A DNA stretch of 20,008 bases from DAOTUL01 sp034437435. Lineage in GTDB: Bacteria; Chloroflexota; Anaerolineae; Aggregatilineales; Phototrophicaceae. The DNA lies in assembly GCA_964417785.1 (NCBI GenBank), contig CAYQJO010000060.1:1-20008 (forward strand). The letters run 5' to 3'. Under the pieces are notes generated by a model. It ran no database searches. It worked only from the letters and a program-made list of their open reading frames with translations, and was not told the DNA's origin. The translations under genes were made by a program, and so were the position numbers. Positions 1-7,407 of the stretch are shown here, in pieces; position 1 is the first letter of the stretch; each line of letters begins with the position of its first letter.

Positions 1-39
1 CTCATCACTGCCACCTAACACCTCCGCCCAACCTCTTCC

Positions 40-138
40 ATGCAAAGTGTAGCGGTCAGCGCCAACGTCCTCGGCTTCGATCCACTGCCGCTGGACCCGC
101 TCTGGAACATGACCGAGTGGACAATCTGGGAGGGATGA
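40..138 (+). CDS. Small or fragmentary reading frame, end of an upstream gene
   Basis: An ATG at 40 opens a 32-residue frame that ends at TGA 136-138. Its C-terminal part (FDPLPLDPLWNMTEWTIWEG) is rich in Trp and Pro and reads like the end of a real protein. No ribosome binding site precedes the ATG, and an in-frame TAA lies at 16-18. The frame may therefore be the tail of an upstream gene whose frame is shifted here: frame 2 is open from the window edge to about 49. The next gene starts five bases after the stop, and its ribosome binding site (GGAGGG, about 128-134) lies inside this frame, as expected for coupled genes. I do not recognise the product. It could also be non-coding leader sequence. 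Confidence 0.3.
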   Translation: MQSVAVSANVLGFDPLPLDPLWNMTEWTIWEG

Positions 139-142
139 ATCA

Positions 143-1111
143 ATGCGATGGATGATCCTTTTGCTGCTTACGGGGTTGATCCTGCCGGTGGTCGCACAGG
201 ACGATGACGGACCACCCCGCGCACCCGTCCAGGTGGAAAGCGCCTTCATCCGTGCCGCGCCCGCTCTGGACGCGACCGCTATCGGCTCGATCTTCCTCGA
301 TGATTCGCTGGAAATCGTCGGTCGCAGCGCCGACGGTACCTGGTTTGAAGTGCGCCGCCCCGGTCGAAAAGACAATCTCGGTTGGATATTCAACGAGATG
401 CTGGATTGGGACTTTCAGCCGGAACTGCTGCCACTGACCGACAGTGAAACCGGCATGGAAGGACCGGAACCGCTCGACCCCGATGGGCTGGCGGTGTTTA
501 TCCTGGAAAATGTCTCCATGCGTACAGAGCCGCAGTTCCGTGCCGGACGCCTCATGGTGGTGCCGCACAGTGTCACCGTCCATGCACTCGAACGCAACCA
601 GGACGCCTCCTGGCTCAAGGTCAACTACCTGGGCCATGTTGGTTGGGTGGTCGGATTCATCGCCCGTTATGATTTCGACTACACCACGATTCCGCTGGCC
701 GAAAACCTGCCGCCGATGCCAGCACGGGTTATCGTCCCACCGGAGATTCAACTGGCCCAGGTGCAGCGGCTGCGCGATTACGTCATTACCAGCAAGTCCG
801 TCGCCGATCAACTGGCGGCATTCTGGTGGCAGGTTTCGCTGGGCGAGGTGATGCCCTGCAACGCGCCGCCCTTCGTCCAGACCTATCTCTACTCCGACAG
901 GGATGTCCAGCAGCTACCGGAACTCGACCGGCTGGTGCCGCGTCTGGATACCGCCATCACGCATCTCAACGAGAGCATCGAACCGCTGACGCTGTGCGGC
1001 GTGATGGACATTGACGTCGTGCGCGAAGCGCGTGCTGATGCCATCAACGCCCATGTCATCTTTGAGGCCAACCTGGGCCAACTCGACATTCTCGAGGACA
1101 TCATCCGCTGA
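143..1111 (+). CDS. Secreted protein with two SH3b domains
   Basis: The 322-residue protein has a Sec signal peptide (hydrophobic residues 4-18, probable cleavage after the Ala of PVVAQDDD) and no lipobox cysteine, so it should be exported. Two bacterial SH3-like domains follow. The first spans about residues 30-88 (FIRAAP, WFEVRRPG, LGWIF) and the second about 117-176 (VSMRTEP, WLKVNYLGHVGWV). Residues 190-322 form a mostly helical C-terminal region that I cannot assign. SH3b domains usually bind peptidoglycan or act as extracellular adaptors, but no catalytic domain is present, so the role is unknown. The start is supported by GGAGGG about eight bases upstream. It is preceded by a coding fragment with five bases between stop and start, and faces another SH3b gene convergently. 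Confidence 0.85.
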   Translation: MRWMILLLLTGLILPVVAQDDDGPPRAPVQVESAFIRAAPALDATAIGSIFLDDSLEIVGRSADGTWFEVRRPGRKDNLGWIFNEMLDWDFQPELLPLTDSETGMEGPEPLDPDGLAVFILENVSMRTEPQFRAGRLMVVPHSVTVHALERNQDASWLKVNYLGHVGWVVGFIARYDFDYTTIPLAENLPPMPARVIVPPEIQLAQVQRLRDYVITSKSVADQLAAFWWQVSLGEVMPCNAPPFVQTYLYSDRDVQQLPELDRLVPRLDTAITHLNESIEPLTLCGVMDIDVVREARADAINAHVIFEANLGQLDILEDIIR

Positions 1112-1140
1112 GCCATTGCGGTTCACCAGGTTCCATGTAG

Positions 1141-1163
1141 GGGCGCGACCGATGGCCGCGCCC
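1141..1163. repeat. GC-rich hairpin between convergent genes
   Basis: GGGCGCG at 1141-1147 pairs with CGCGCCC at 1157-1163, and two further C-G pairs inside (1149-1150 with 1154-1155) leave a GAT loop. The element sits in the 65-base gap between two convergent SH3b genes. There is no T-run on either side, so it is not a standard intrinsic terminator. It could stabilise or end both transcripts, or be a copy of a dispersed GTAGGGGCG-type palindrome. The structure is seen directly; the role is inferred. Confidence 0.55.
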
Positions 1164-1176
1164 GCCTAAGCAAGCG

Positions 1177-1884
1177 CTAACGCGACCCGGCCCGATTGAA
1201 TCCGGTTTCCGGCTTCTCGAATGTACCCGCCGTCCGCAGCAAACACACCTGCTGGCGGCGAAAGCGCTGGATCGAATTGGTCCAATAGGGAGCCACCCGC
1301 CAGGTGTAGGTCCCGGCCTGATTGGGCAACCGATCTAAACGGATCGTGGCCGTACCGGTCTCACTGTCAAACGGGGTGCGGAAACCGGTCGGAGAGACAG
1401 CAATCACCGTATAGACATTGGCCCCCTGCAACGTCGGATAGGTGACCACCAATTCTTCATCACCCGCCATGAAATCGCCGGTCAGGGTGAATTCGCCCTG
1501 CCATTGATCGCAGACATTGGAACTGAGATCGAACACCTCCGGCACACGCCCGTTATTGTCACGCGGTAGCAGGCGTCCAGTCGGCGGAATCGAATTAAAC
1601 GGGATACTGGTCCGCACCAATCGCGCATAAATCCAGGCGGTGCCATCGCCATACTGAATTTGCAGCCATTGGCGGCCATCCCAGCGCCGGAAGAAATCCC
1701 CGGCCCGCCCGACGACAACTACCGAGGCGTTCAGTGGCAGCGCGTCGATCTCAGCATAGGCAAAATCCGGTCCTACGCGCACAAAGGCGTTATTGGTCGA
1801 AACCAGACCATAGATGGTGTCCTGTGCTTGCAATGTTCCCACGAGCAGCAGCACAGCCAGCAACAACACGACTCTCCTGACCAT
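1177..1884 (-). CDS. Secreted SH3b-domain protein with a beta-sandwich-like C-terminal half
   Basis: The 235-residue protein begins with a clear signal peptide (hydrophobic residues 4-19, probable cleavage at LQA-QD). An SH3b domain covers about residues 23-92 (NNAFVRVGPDFAY, WLQIQYGDGTAWIYARLV). A proline-containing linker leads to residues 128-222, which look beta-rich and end with TYTWRVAPYW, suggesting an Ig- or FN3-like module. Two cysteines (about 125 and 214) bracket this module and could form a disulfide outside the cell. The start is supported by GGAGAG (plus-strand 1891-1896) six bases upstream. It is monocistronic as far as the window shows and is convergent with the preceding SH3b gene. 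Function is unknown; cell-wall binding or an extracellular scaffold is plausible. Confidence 0.85.
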   Translation of the reverse strand: MVRRVVLLLAVLLLVGTLQAQDTIYGLVSTNNAFVRVGPDFAYAEIDALPLNASVVVVGRAGDFFRRWDGRQWLQIQYGDGTAWIYARLVRTSIPFNSIPPTGRLLPRDNNGRVPEVFDLSSNVCDQWQGEFTLTGDFMAGDEELVVTYPTLQGANVYTVIAVSPTGFRTPFDSETGTATIRLDRLPNQAGTYTWRVAPYWTNSIQRFRRQQVCLLRTAGTFEKPETGFNRAGSR

Positions 1885-1921
1885 TGTGGACTCTCCGTTT
1901 GTGTTCTTCTGAGTCCATCAT

Positions 1922-1950
1922 AGTATAGTTCTGGCTACCGTAGCACAATC
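1922..1950 (-). promoter_or_regulatory. Candidate promoter of the minus-strand SH3b gene
   Basis: Read on the minus strand, TATACT (plus 1922-1927) is a good -10 box about 38 bases upstream of the start codon. The -35 region is weak: ATTGTG (plus 1944-1949) lies 16 bases further upstream. This would give a leader of about 30 bases that contains the ribosome binding site. It is inferred from consensus matching only. Confidence 0.4.
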
Positions 1951-1999
1951 GTCCGCTAACCGTCCAAATTTCACGAAGAAATATTGTCGAGAATTACAG

Positions 2000-2029
2000 T
2001 TTTCGTCTCGCGGCAGAATTCGCTATAAT
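2000..2029 (+). promoter_or_regulatory. Promoter of the liv operon
   Basis: A perfect TATAAT lies at 2024-2029, with a weak -35-like TTTTCG at 2000-2005 and an 18-base spacer. The implied transcription start near 2036 gives a leader of about 50 bases. The poor -35 suggests help from an activator, or regulation. CGAGA at 1988-1992 and TCTCG at 2006-2010 form an inverted repeat over the -35 region, which could be a regulator site but may be chance. Confidence 0.6.
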
Positions 2030-2037
2030 GGGCCGGT

Positions 2038-2052
2038 ACGTCAATACGACGT
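2038..2052. promoter_or_regulatory. Inverted repeat at the predicted liv transcription start
   Basis: ACGTC (2038-2042) and GACGT (2048-2052) form a perfect 5+5 inverted repeat with a five-base centre. It sits immediately downstream of the -10 box, where a repressor would block initiation. The arms are short, so chance occurrence is possible. Confidence 0.3.
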
Positions 2053-2074
2053 TGAAAGCTTTTCATACACTTTT

Positions 2075-2080
2075 AGGAGG
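2075..2080 (+). promoter_or_regulatory. Strong ribosome binding site of livK
   Basis: AGGAGG lies five bases before ATG 2086. It fixes the livK start and predicts strong translation, as expected for a binding protein made in excess over its membrane partners. Confidence 0.8.
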
Positions 2081-2085
2081 AGCAG

Positions 2086-3291
2086 ATGTTTAAACGTATG
2101 ATTCGGGTTTTGCCCCTTGTGCTGGTTTTGGCACTCTTGCTGCCGGTTCTGGCTCAGGATGACGATGTAGTTGTCGTCGAGCCTGATGAACCTGTGCGCA
2201 TCGGTTTTGCCACCAACCTCAGCCTTGAGGCGGTTATCGCCTTTGGCATCGACATCCAGCGTGGTGGTGAGATGGCTGTCATGGATCGACCCACCGTGAC
2301 TGTCGGTGAACAGGAGTTCGAGGTTGAACTCGACATCCAGGACTCGCAGTGCAGTGCCGAGGGTGGTCAGCCAGTCGCCAACCGCTTCACATCCGATGAG
2401 AGCATTGTCGGCGTTGTCGGCCACATGTGTTCCAGCAGCACCGAAGCCGGTATCCCAATCTATGATGCTGCTGGCTTTACCATCATCAGCCCTAGCTCAA
2501 CCGCTAACGCCTTGACCGAACGCGGTTTCGCCAGCTTCAATCGTGTAGCCCCGCCCGACAAGTTCCAGGGATCGCTGGTGGCCGAGTTTATCTTCAACCA
2601 GCTTGGTATTGAGCGGATCGCCACTATCCATGATGGCAGCACCTACGGTGAAGGCCTGGTCAACGATGTGACCCTTCGTTTTGAAGAACTCGGTGGCGAG
2701 ATTGTCGCCGCAGACGCCATCAATGTCGGCGATACCGATTTCCGTGCGCTGCTCGAGGACGTTGCCACCGAGGAACCAGCCCTTATCTACTTCGCTGGCT
2801 TCATTGCTGAAGGCTCCCGTTTGATCCAGCAGCTTCCCGACGCCGGCCTGGAAGAGGTCCCGTTCATGGGTGCCGACGGTATCCAGGGTGCCGAACTGAT
2901 CGAGCAGGCCGGTGAAGCATCCAACGGCGTGTACGCTTCCGCACCGGTCCCGGTCAGCGGTGAAGCCTATAGTGCCTTCCTGGAAGCTTATCAGGAAATG
3001 TACGAGGAAGAGCCGCCTTCACCCTATCACAGTAACGCCTACGATGCCGTGAACATCATCATGAACGCGGTTGAGGCTGTGGGTGAAATCGATGACGACG
3101 GCAATCTCGTTGTCAGCCGTGCAGCGGTGGCCGAATACGTCCGCAGCTTCGAGGAATACGAAGGTCTGACTGGCGTTTTCCGTCCCGACGGCACCGGTGA
3201 GATGTTCCTGGGTGGTTACGGTATCTTCCAGGTGCAGGATGGCGAATGGGTCCGTCTGGAAACCGCAGAAGTTGAAGAAGAAGCGGAGTAA
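2086..3291 (+). CDS. livK: Branched-chain amino acid / amide ABC transporter substrate-binding protein
   Basis: The 401-residue protein is a type I periplasmic binding protein of the Leu/Ile/Val-binding family (Peripla_BP_6), which captures ligand outside the membrane and delivers it to LivH/LivM. Residues 1-23 are a signal peptide (MFKRMIRVLPLVLVLALLLP, then VLA-QDDD). The family signature is clear around DSQCSAEGGQPVANRF and GVVGHMCSSSTEAGIPIYD, followed by ISPSSTANALTERGF, part of the usual ligand-binding segment. There is no lipobox cysteine, so it does not look like a lipoprotein. The C terminus is acidic (EVEEEAE), and the TAA is followed directly by a second TAA. It is first in a five-gene transporter operon. 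Ligand cannot be read from sequence: branched-chain amino acids, amides, urea or short acids are all handled by this family. Confidence 0.93.
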   Translation: MFKRMIRVLPLVLVLALLLPVLAQDDDVVVVEPDEPVRIGFATNLSLEAVIAFGIDIQRGGEMAVMDRPTVTVGEQEFEVELDIQDSQCSAEGGQPVANRFTSDESIVGVVGHMCSSSTEAGIPIYDAAGFTIISPSSTANALTERGFASFNRVAPPDKFQGSLVAEFIFNQLGIERIATIHDGSTYGEGLVNDVTLRFEELGGEIVAADAINVGDTDFRALLEDVATEEPALIYFAGFIAEGSRLIQQLPDAGLEEVPFMGADGIQGAELIEQAGEASNGVYASAPVPVSGEAYSAFLEAYQEMYEEEPPSPYHSNAYDAVNIIMNAVEAVGEIDDDGNLVVSRAAVAEYVRSFEEYEGLTGVFRPDGTGEMFLGGYGIFQVQDGEWVRLETAEVEEEAE

Positions 3292-3307
3292 TAACTCTGC
3301 TGCAACC

Positions 3308-3331
3308 GGGGATGGCCTTCGGGCCATCTCC
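3308..3331 (+). promoter_or_regulatory. Stable UUCG hairpin between livK and livH
   Basis: GGGGATGGCC (3308-3317) pairs with GGCCATCTCC (3322-3331) across a TTCG loop closed by C-G. This gives a ten-pair stem with one G-U pair. There is no T-run after it, so it is not a full intrinsic terminator. Such hairpins after binding-protein genes are known to protect the upstream mRNA or partly attenuate transcription, giving more binding protein than permease. That role is inferred here. Confidence 0.7.
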
Positions 3332-3345
3332 ACCAGGGGGACACC

Positions 3346-4539
3346 ATGATAAACGATCCCGGTCAGGCGGTACCTGCTCGCAGCCCATACCGTCGCATTG
3401 TTAAATTCGTCTACGACAACACCTTGCGCAACATGCTCCGCTTTGTCGGCGGCATTTTACTCCTTTACATCGCTTTTATCGCTTTCCAGAACGTCTTCAT
3501 CAACGGTGAATATTCGCTCGAACAATTCCTGCGCCAGTTGATTTTGGGCCTGTCCCAGGGCAGTATTTACGCCCTGATCGCTCTCGGTTACACACTGGTC
3601 TATGGCATTCTGTTCATGATTAATTTCGCGCATGGTGAGGTGTTTATGGCCGGTGCCTACATCGGCTTTTTCGCCATCCATGCGATGGACGAATCCGGTT
3701 TCCTCGCAGATCAAACCCTGGCGGCGGTTTTGCTGACCATCTTCACCGGAATCGTGACCTCGGTCATTGTCGCCACCTTGCTAGAGCGAATCGCCTACCG
3801 GCCTTTGCGTAACGCACCGCGATTGGTGCCTCTGATTACGGCCATCGGCGCGTCGGTCACAATCCAGCATTTGTTCCGCCAGCTTTTCGGTGCCAGTCCA
3901 CGCCGCTATCCCGACGTACATCTGTATGTGCTGCCGGACATTTTCACCGACCTGGAGGAGTGCCGCATAGTGGATGGCATCGAGCTATGCCAGCGTGGCC
4001 TGGACCTTATCGGCGGCCTGTACACCGTCGAAGTTTTGGGGATGACGCTGCGGCTGCGCCCCATGAACTTTATCGTGTTCTTCGTCTCGTTGATCTTGAT
4101 GGCCGCGCTCTGGACCTTCATCCAACGCACCAAAACCGGGAAAGCCATGCGGGCCGTCGCCGAAGACAAAGACACGGCTCGTCTGATGGGCATTAACGTG
4201 GATCGCACCATCGTTACGACTTTTGTTCTCGGTGCAGCGATGGCCGGAGCCGGCGGCGTGATGTTCGCCCTTATCCCCGGCAACGGTCAGGTGGCCCCAG
4301 AGATGGGTTTCTTACCCGGTATCAAAGCCTTTACGGCGGCGGTTGTCGGCGGCATCGGCAATGTCCCTGGTGCGGTCTTTGGCGGTATCTTCCTGGGTGT
4401 GGTCGAGTCGGTTGGGCCATCGCTGCTGGGTCTGGATAACCAGCTAAAAGACGTCATCGCTTTCGGTATGCTGGTGTTCATTCTCATTTTCCGACCGACC
4501 GGCATCTTCGGCGAAGTTCTCTCGGAGAAACGGGCATGA
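3346..4539 (+). CDS. livH: Branched-chain amino acid ABC transporter permease LivH
   Basis: This inner-membrane subunit pairs with LivM to form the channel. The family core starts near residue 62 (LILGLSQGSIYALIALGYTL, then VYGILFMINFAHGEVFMAGA), a hallmark of LivH. A cytoplasmic coupling segment is visible at about 264-284 (TGKAMRAVAEDKDTARLMGI), and the C terminus has IFRPTGIFGE. At 397 residues it is about 100 longer than typical LivH. The surplus is an N-terminal segment of about 60 residues with an extra transmembrane helix (33-50) and a long loop at about 182-232 containing two cysteines (206, 215). AGGGGG five bases before the ATG supports the start. Its TGA overlaps the livM ATG (ATGA), so the two subunits are translationally coupled. 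Confidence 0.93.
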   Translation: MINDPGQAVPARSPYRRIVKFVYDNTLRNMLRFVGGILLLYIAFIAFQNVFINGEYSLEQFLRQLILGLSQGSIYALIALGYTLVYGILFMINFAHGEVFMAGAYIGFFAIHAMDESGFLADQTLAAVLLTIFTGIVTSVIVATLLERIAYRPLRNAPRLVPLITAIGASVTIQHLFRQLFGASPRRYPDVHLYVLPDIFTDLEECRIVDGIELCQRGLDLIGGLYTVEVLGMTLRLRPMNFIVFFVSLILMAALWTFIQRTKTGKAMRAVAEDKDTARLMGINVDRTIVTTFVLGAAMAGAGGVMFALIPGNGQVAPEMGFLPGIKAFTAAVVGGIGNVPGAVFGGIFLGVVESVGPSLLGLDNQLKDVIAFGMLVFILIFRPTGIFGEVLSEKRA

Positions 4540-6617
4540 TCCACAAAAACACCTTACGTTACAGCTTGTATGCCACTGCGATCATCGTGATTCTGACCCT
4601 GACGGGCATATTCGGTAACTTTGCTGAGAGTCCGGTGATCGAAGACCAGGTGTATTTCAGCGGCGTGATCCTGGTGATTATGCTCGGCGGCACCGCCTAT
4701 CTGACCGGTGTTCAGGCACAGCATGACAGCCCAACGGTTACAATCACCAACAGCATGATTGGCAGCGGGTTGGCCGGATTGGCGCTGGTCATTCTGGTGG
4801 TTCTCAACACGCAGATCGATATGGGCTTCATGTTCCAGAATATGGGTGATCTGAGCGACAGCACACTCACATTCGGGCAGCCTGTCTCACTGGATGGGGG
4901 TGAAATCGGTGGTCTGATCCTGCTGCTGCTGTTCAGCCTGGGCATAGGAGCCGTGACAGGACTACTCGTGCGTGCTTCGCGCCACATGCGTGAAGTCTTG
5001 TTCCTGAGTGCCGTCCTGACCGTGATTTTTGGTCTGACAGTCGGCCAGTTGGATGATGTCATCACGTTGGTCGATGCGATTGTGCTGATGACGATGTTTA
5101 TCCTCACCTACATCATCGGCTGGCGCTTCACCGGCCCCCTATCGCAACATCTGCTGCGCGGATTCGCCACTGGCGCGGCCTTCGCGGTCGTGCTGGCAAT
5201 TGTCGCCAATATGGGCGCACTCGACGAAGGTGGACTGCTGCGCGGCAGCGGCGATTTGCCTATCTTCCTGGGAATGACGGTCAACGGAAACACCCTGGCG
5301 TTTGTCATTTTGCTCGGCATCTTTGGCGCTGCCGGGGCGCTCATCTCCGGTGCGCCGACCGGCGTCCATAACAACACCATTTACTTTTTCACCGTGCTGG
5401 TCGCCCTCGGCATTTTCAACTGGCAGGGAAACATGTCCCTGCTGGCGGCAGCCCTGACCTTTGCCCTGTTCGCTGGTGCCTTCTGGATCGTCCCCGATCT
5501 GGGACGGCGTGCTGGCGACTCATTTGAGGAGGTCAGCCGACCCGAACAGCGCACCGTGTACTTTATCATGATTCTGGCGACCACCATCGTCCTGATCGTC
5601 GCACCGCAGTTCATGGGGCTGTATATCACCAACGTCTTCAACCTGATTGTGTTGTACGCCATCATGGGGTTGGGCCTGAACGTGATGATCGGTTACACCG
5701 GACTGCTGGACCTGGGTTATGTCGCCTCGTTCGCCATCGGAGCTTACACACTCGGCATTCTCACCACCCCGAGTCTGTTGACCTGCGGCGGTGTTCACCC
5801 GGACGACATCCCTTTCCCAGAACTGGAGGCGACCTGCACCGGAGCCATGACGTTCTGGCAGGCCATACCCTTCTGTGTCCTGGTCAGCGCCATCACCGGC
5901 ATGATGCTCGGCATCCCGGTGCTGCGTCTGCGGGGTGATTATCTGGCGATTGTGACACTCGGCTTCGGTGAGATCACCAACCGGCTGATTAAATCCAACA
6001 CAGCCAAACCGCTGCTCGGCGGTCCCCAGGGCATCTCGCCCATCCCCAGCCCAACGCTGGATTTGAGCTTCATCAACGAAAGCTGGGTATGGACCCTTAA
6101 CGACTCGGTGAGCATTTACTATCTGTTCCTGTTCAGCATCGTTGCCACCACTTTCGTCGTCTACCGCCTGTCAAACTCACGCACCGGTCGGGCATGGCGG
6201 GCGGTCCGCGCTGACGAGGACGTGGCACAGGCGATGGGCATCAATCTGGTGCAGACCAAGCTGCTCGCCTTCGGTGTCAGTTCAGCCTTTGCCGGGTTAG
6301 GCGGCGCGGTGTTTGGCGCATCCGTCCAGGGCATCTTCCCGGACAGCTTCACCCTGCTGATTTCGATCAACGTCCTCAGCCTGATTATCATCGGCGGCAT
6401 GGGGTCCATCACCGGCGTGATCCTGGGCGCGGTGCTGCTGCGCGGTATGCCGGAACTGCTGCGTGAACTGGACAATTACCGGCTGCTGGCATTTGGTGTG
6501 ATTCTGATCACGGTCATGCTCATCAAACCAGATGGGCTGCTGCCACCCAAACCCAGAGCCTACGCCGAACGGGCAGCCGAACTCAAAGCGGAGAGAGAAC
6601 AAGCACATGGCGAATAA
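4536..6617 (+). CDS. livM: Branched-chain amino acid ABC transporter permease LivM with a large N-terminal membrane extension
   Basis: The C-terminal part, from about residue 338, is a normal LivM permease: LIVLYAIMGLGLNVMIGYTG, LLDLGYVASFAIGAYTLGIL, LRGDYLAIVTLGFGEITNRL, GPQGIS, the coupling segment TGRAWRAVRADEDVAQAMGI, and the terminal KPDGLLPPK. It forms the channel with LivH. At 693 residues it is far longer than the usual 300-430. Residues 1-335 add about nine or ten hydrophobic helices (for example 12-26, 41-59, 77-91, 124-145, 176-196, 207-225, 252-271, 282-294, 303-320) that resemble no domain I recognise. There is no start-stop junction inside, so this is one protein. The start is set by the ATGA overlap with livH and GGAGA seven bases upstream. 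It overlaps livG by 11 bases. Confidence 0.93.
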   Translation: MIHKNTLRYSLYATAIIVILTLTGIFGNFAESPVIEDQVYFSGVILVIMLGGTAYLTGVQAQHDSPTVTITNSMIGSGLAGLALVILVVLNTQIDMGFMFQNMGDLSDSTLTFGQPVSLDGGEIGGLILLLLFSLGIGAVTGLLVRASRHMREVLFLSAVLTVIFGLTVGQLDDVITLVDAIVLMTMFILTYIIGWRFTGPLSQHLLRGFATGAAFAVVLAIVANMGALDEGGLLRGSGDLPIFLGMTVNGNTLAFVILLGIFGAAGALISGAPTGVHNNTIYFFTVLVALGIFNWQGNMSLLAAALTFALFAGAFWIVPDLGRRAGDSFEEVSRPEQRTVYFIMILATTIVLIVAPQFMGLYITNVFNLIVLYAIMGLGLNVMIGYTGLLDLGYVASFAIGAYTLGILTTPSLLTCGGVHPDDIPFPELEATCTGAMTFWQAIPFCVLVSAITGMMLGIPVLRLRGDYLAIVTLGFGEITNRLIKSNTAKPLLGGPQGISPIPSPTLDLSFINESWVWTLNDSVSIYYLFLFSIVATTFVVYRLSNSRTGRAWRAVRADEDVAQAMGINLVQTKLLAFGVSSAFAGLGGAVFGASVQGIFPDSFTLLISINVLSLIIIGGMGSITGVILGAVLLRGMPELLRELDNYRLLAFGVILITVMLIKPDGLLPPKPRAYAERAAELKAEREQAHGE

Positions 6618-7407
6618 TCTTCTTGACGCACAGGGGGTTTTCAAGCGCTTCGGCGGATTGACAGCGGTTAACGATGTCGAACTCAAGATCGAACGGGGCA
6701 TGATCGCCAGCCTGATCGGTCCCAACGGCGCGGGCAAGACCACCTTCTTCAACTGCATCACTGGCTTCTACACGCCGGAAGAAGGCACTATCGTCTTCGA
6801 TGGCCGCCCGATCCAGGGTTTGCGCAGCGACCAGATCGCCCAGCGCGGCATCGCCCGTACCTACCAGAACATCCGCCTGTTTGGCCCGATGACGGTGATC
6901 GAAAACATCCTGGTCGGTATGCACTCCCGCCTGAGATCGCGTTTCTGGGGCGCTGTACTGGGGACTATAACCACTCGCCGCGAGGAGCGTGAGGCTCTGA
7001 TCGAAGCGATGGACCTGCTTGAATACGTCGGTTTATCCGGTCAGGGTGACTCGCTGGCCGAGAATCTACCCTATGGCTCGCAGCGCCGGCTGGAAATCGC
7101 CCGTGCGCTGGCGTTAAAACCGAAGCTGCTGCTCCTGGACGAACCGACCGCTGGCATGAATCCGCAGGAGACCGAGGACATGATGAATTTCATCCGGCGG
7201 CTGCGGACCGATCTGGATTTGACGATCTTCCTGATCGAACATGACGTCAAACTGGTGATGAACGTCTCCGATCAGGTCAGTGTGATGGATCACGGCCAGA
7301 AGATCGCACAGGGAACGCCGCATGAGGTCCAGCGCGACCCTGCCGTGATCGAAGCCTACCTGGGATCGGCCCCTGCCAGCGATGATGAGAAAGAGATGCA
7401 GGCATGA
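6607..7407 (+). CDS. livG: Branched-chain amino acid ABC transporter ATP-binding protein LivG
   Basis: This 266-residue cytoplasmic ATPase is one of the two motors of the Liv transporter. Walker A is GPNGAGKTT (38-46), the Q-loop glutamine is Q87 (RTYQNIRLF), the signature is LPYGSQRRLEIARA (154-167), Walker B is LLLLDEPTAG (174-183), and the switch histidine is H212 (LIEHDVKLVMNVSD). The atypical LPYG signature is normal for LivG. I chose ATG 6607, not the earlier in-frame ATG at 6532. The family N terminus begins at MANNLLDAQGV, and the 25 extra residues would lie wholly inside livM and look unlike a domain. The purine-rich stretch GGAGAGAG ends about nine bases upstream. The stop overlaps livF by ATGA. 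Confidence 0.93.
   Translation: MANNLLDAQGVFKRFGGLTAVNDVELKIERGMIASLIGPNGAGKTTFFNCITGFYTPEEGTIVFDGRPIQGLRSDQIAQRGIARTYQNIRLFGPMTVIENILVGMHSRLRSRFWGAVLGTITTRREEREALIEAMDLLEYVGLSGQGDSLAENLPYGSQRRLEIARALALKPKLLLLDEPTAGMNPQETEDMMNFIRRLRTDLDLTIFLIEHDVKLVMNVSDQVSVMDHGQKIAQGTPHEVQRDPAVIEAYLGSAPASDDEKEMQA

Noticed and set aside
140..811. Minus-strand open frame of 223 residues opposite the first SH3b gene
   Set aside because: It lies entirely opposite a gene with a signal peptide, two recognisable domains and a good ribosome binding site, and its own product is His/Arg-rich without any domain.
3308..3331. Intrinsic terminator ending the livK transcript
   Set aside because: The hairpin is strong, but the bases after it are ACCAGGGGG with no T-run, and livH follows at once.
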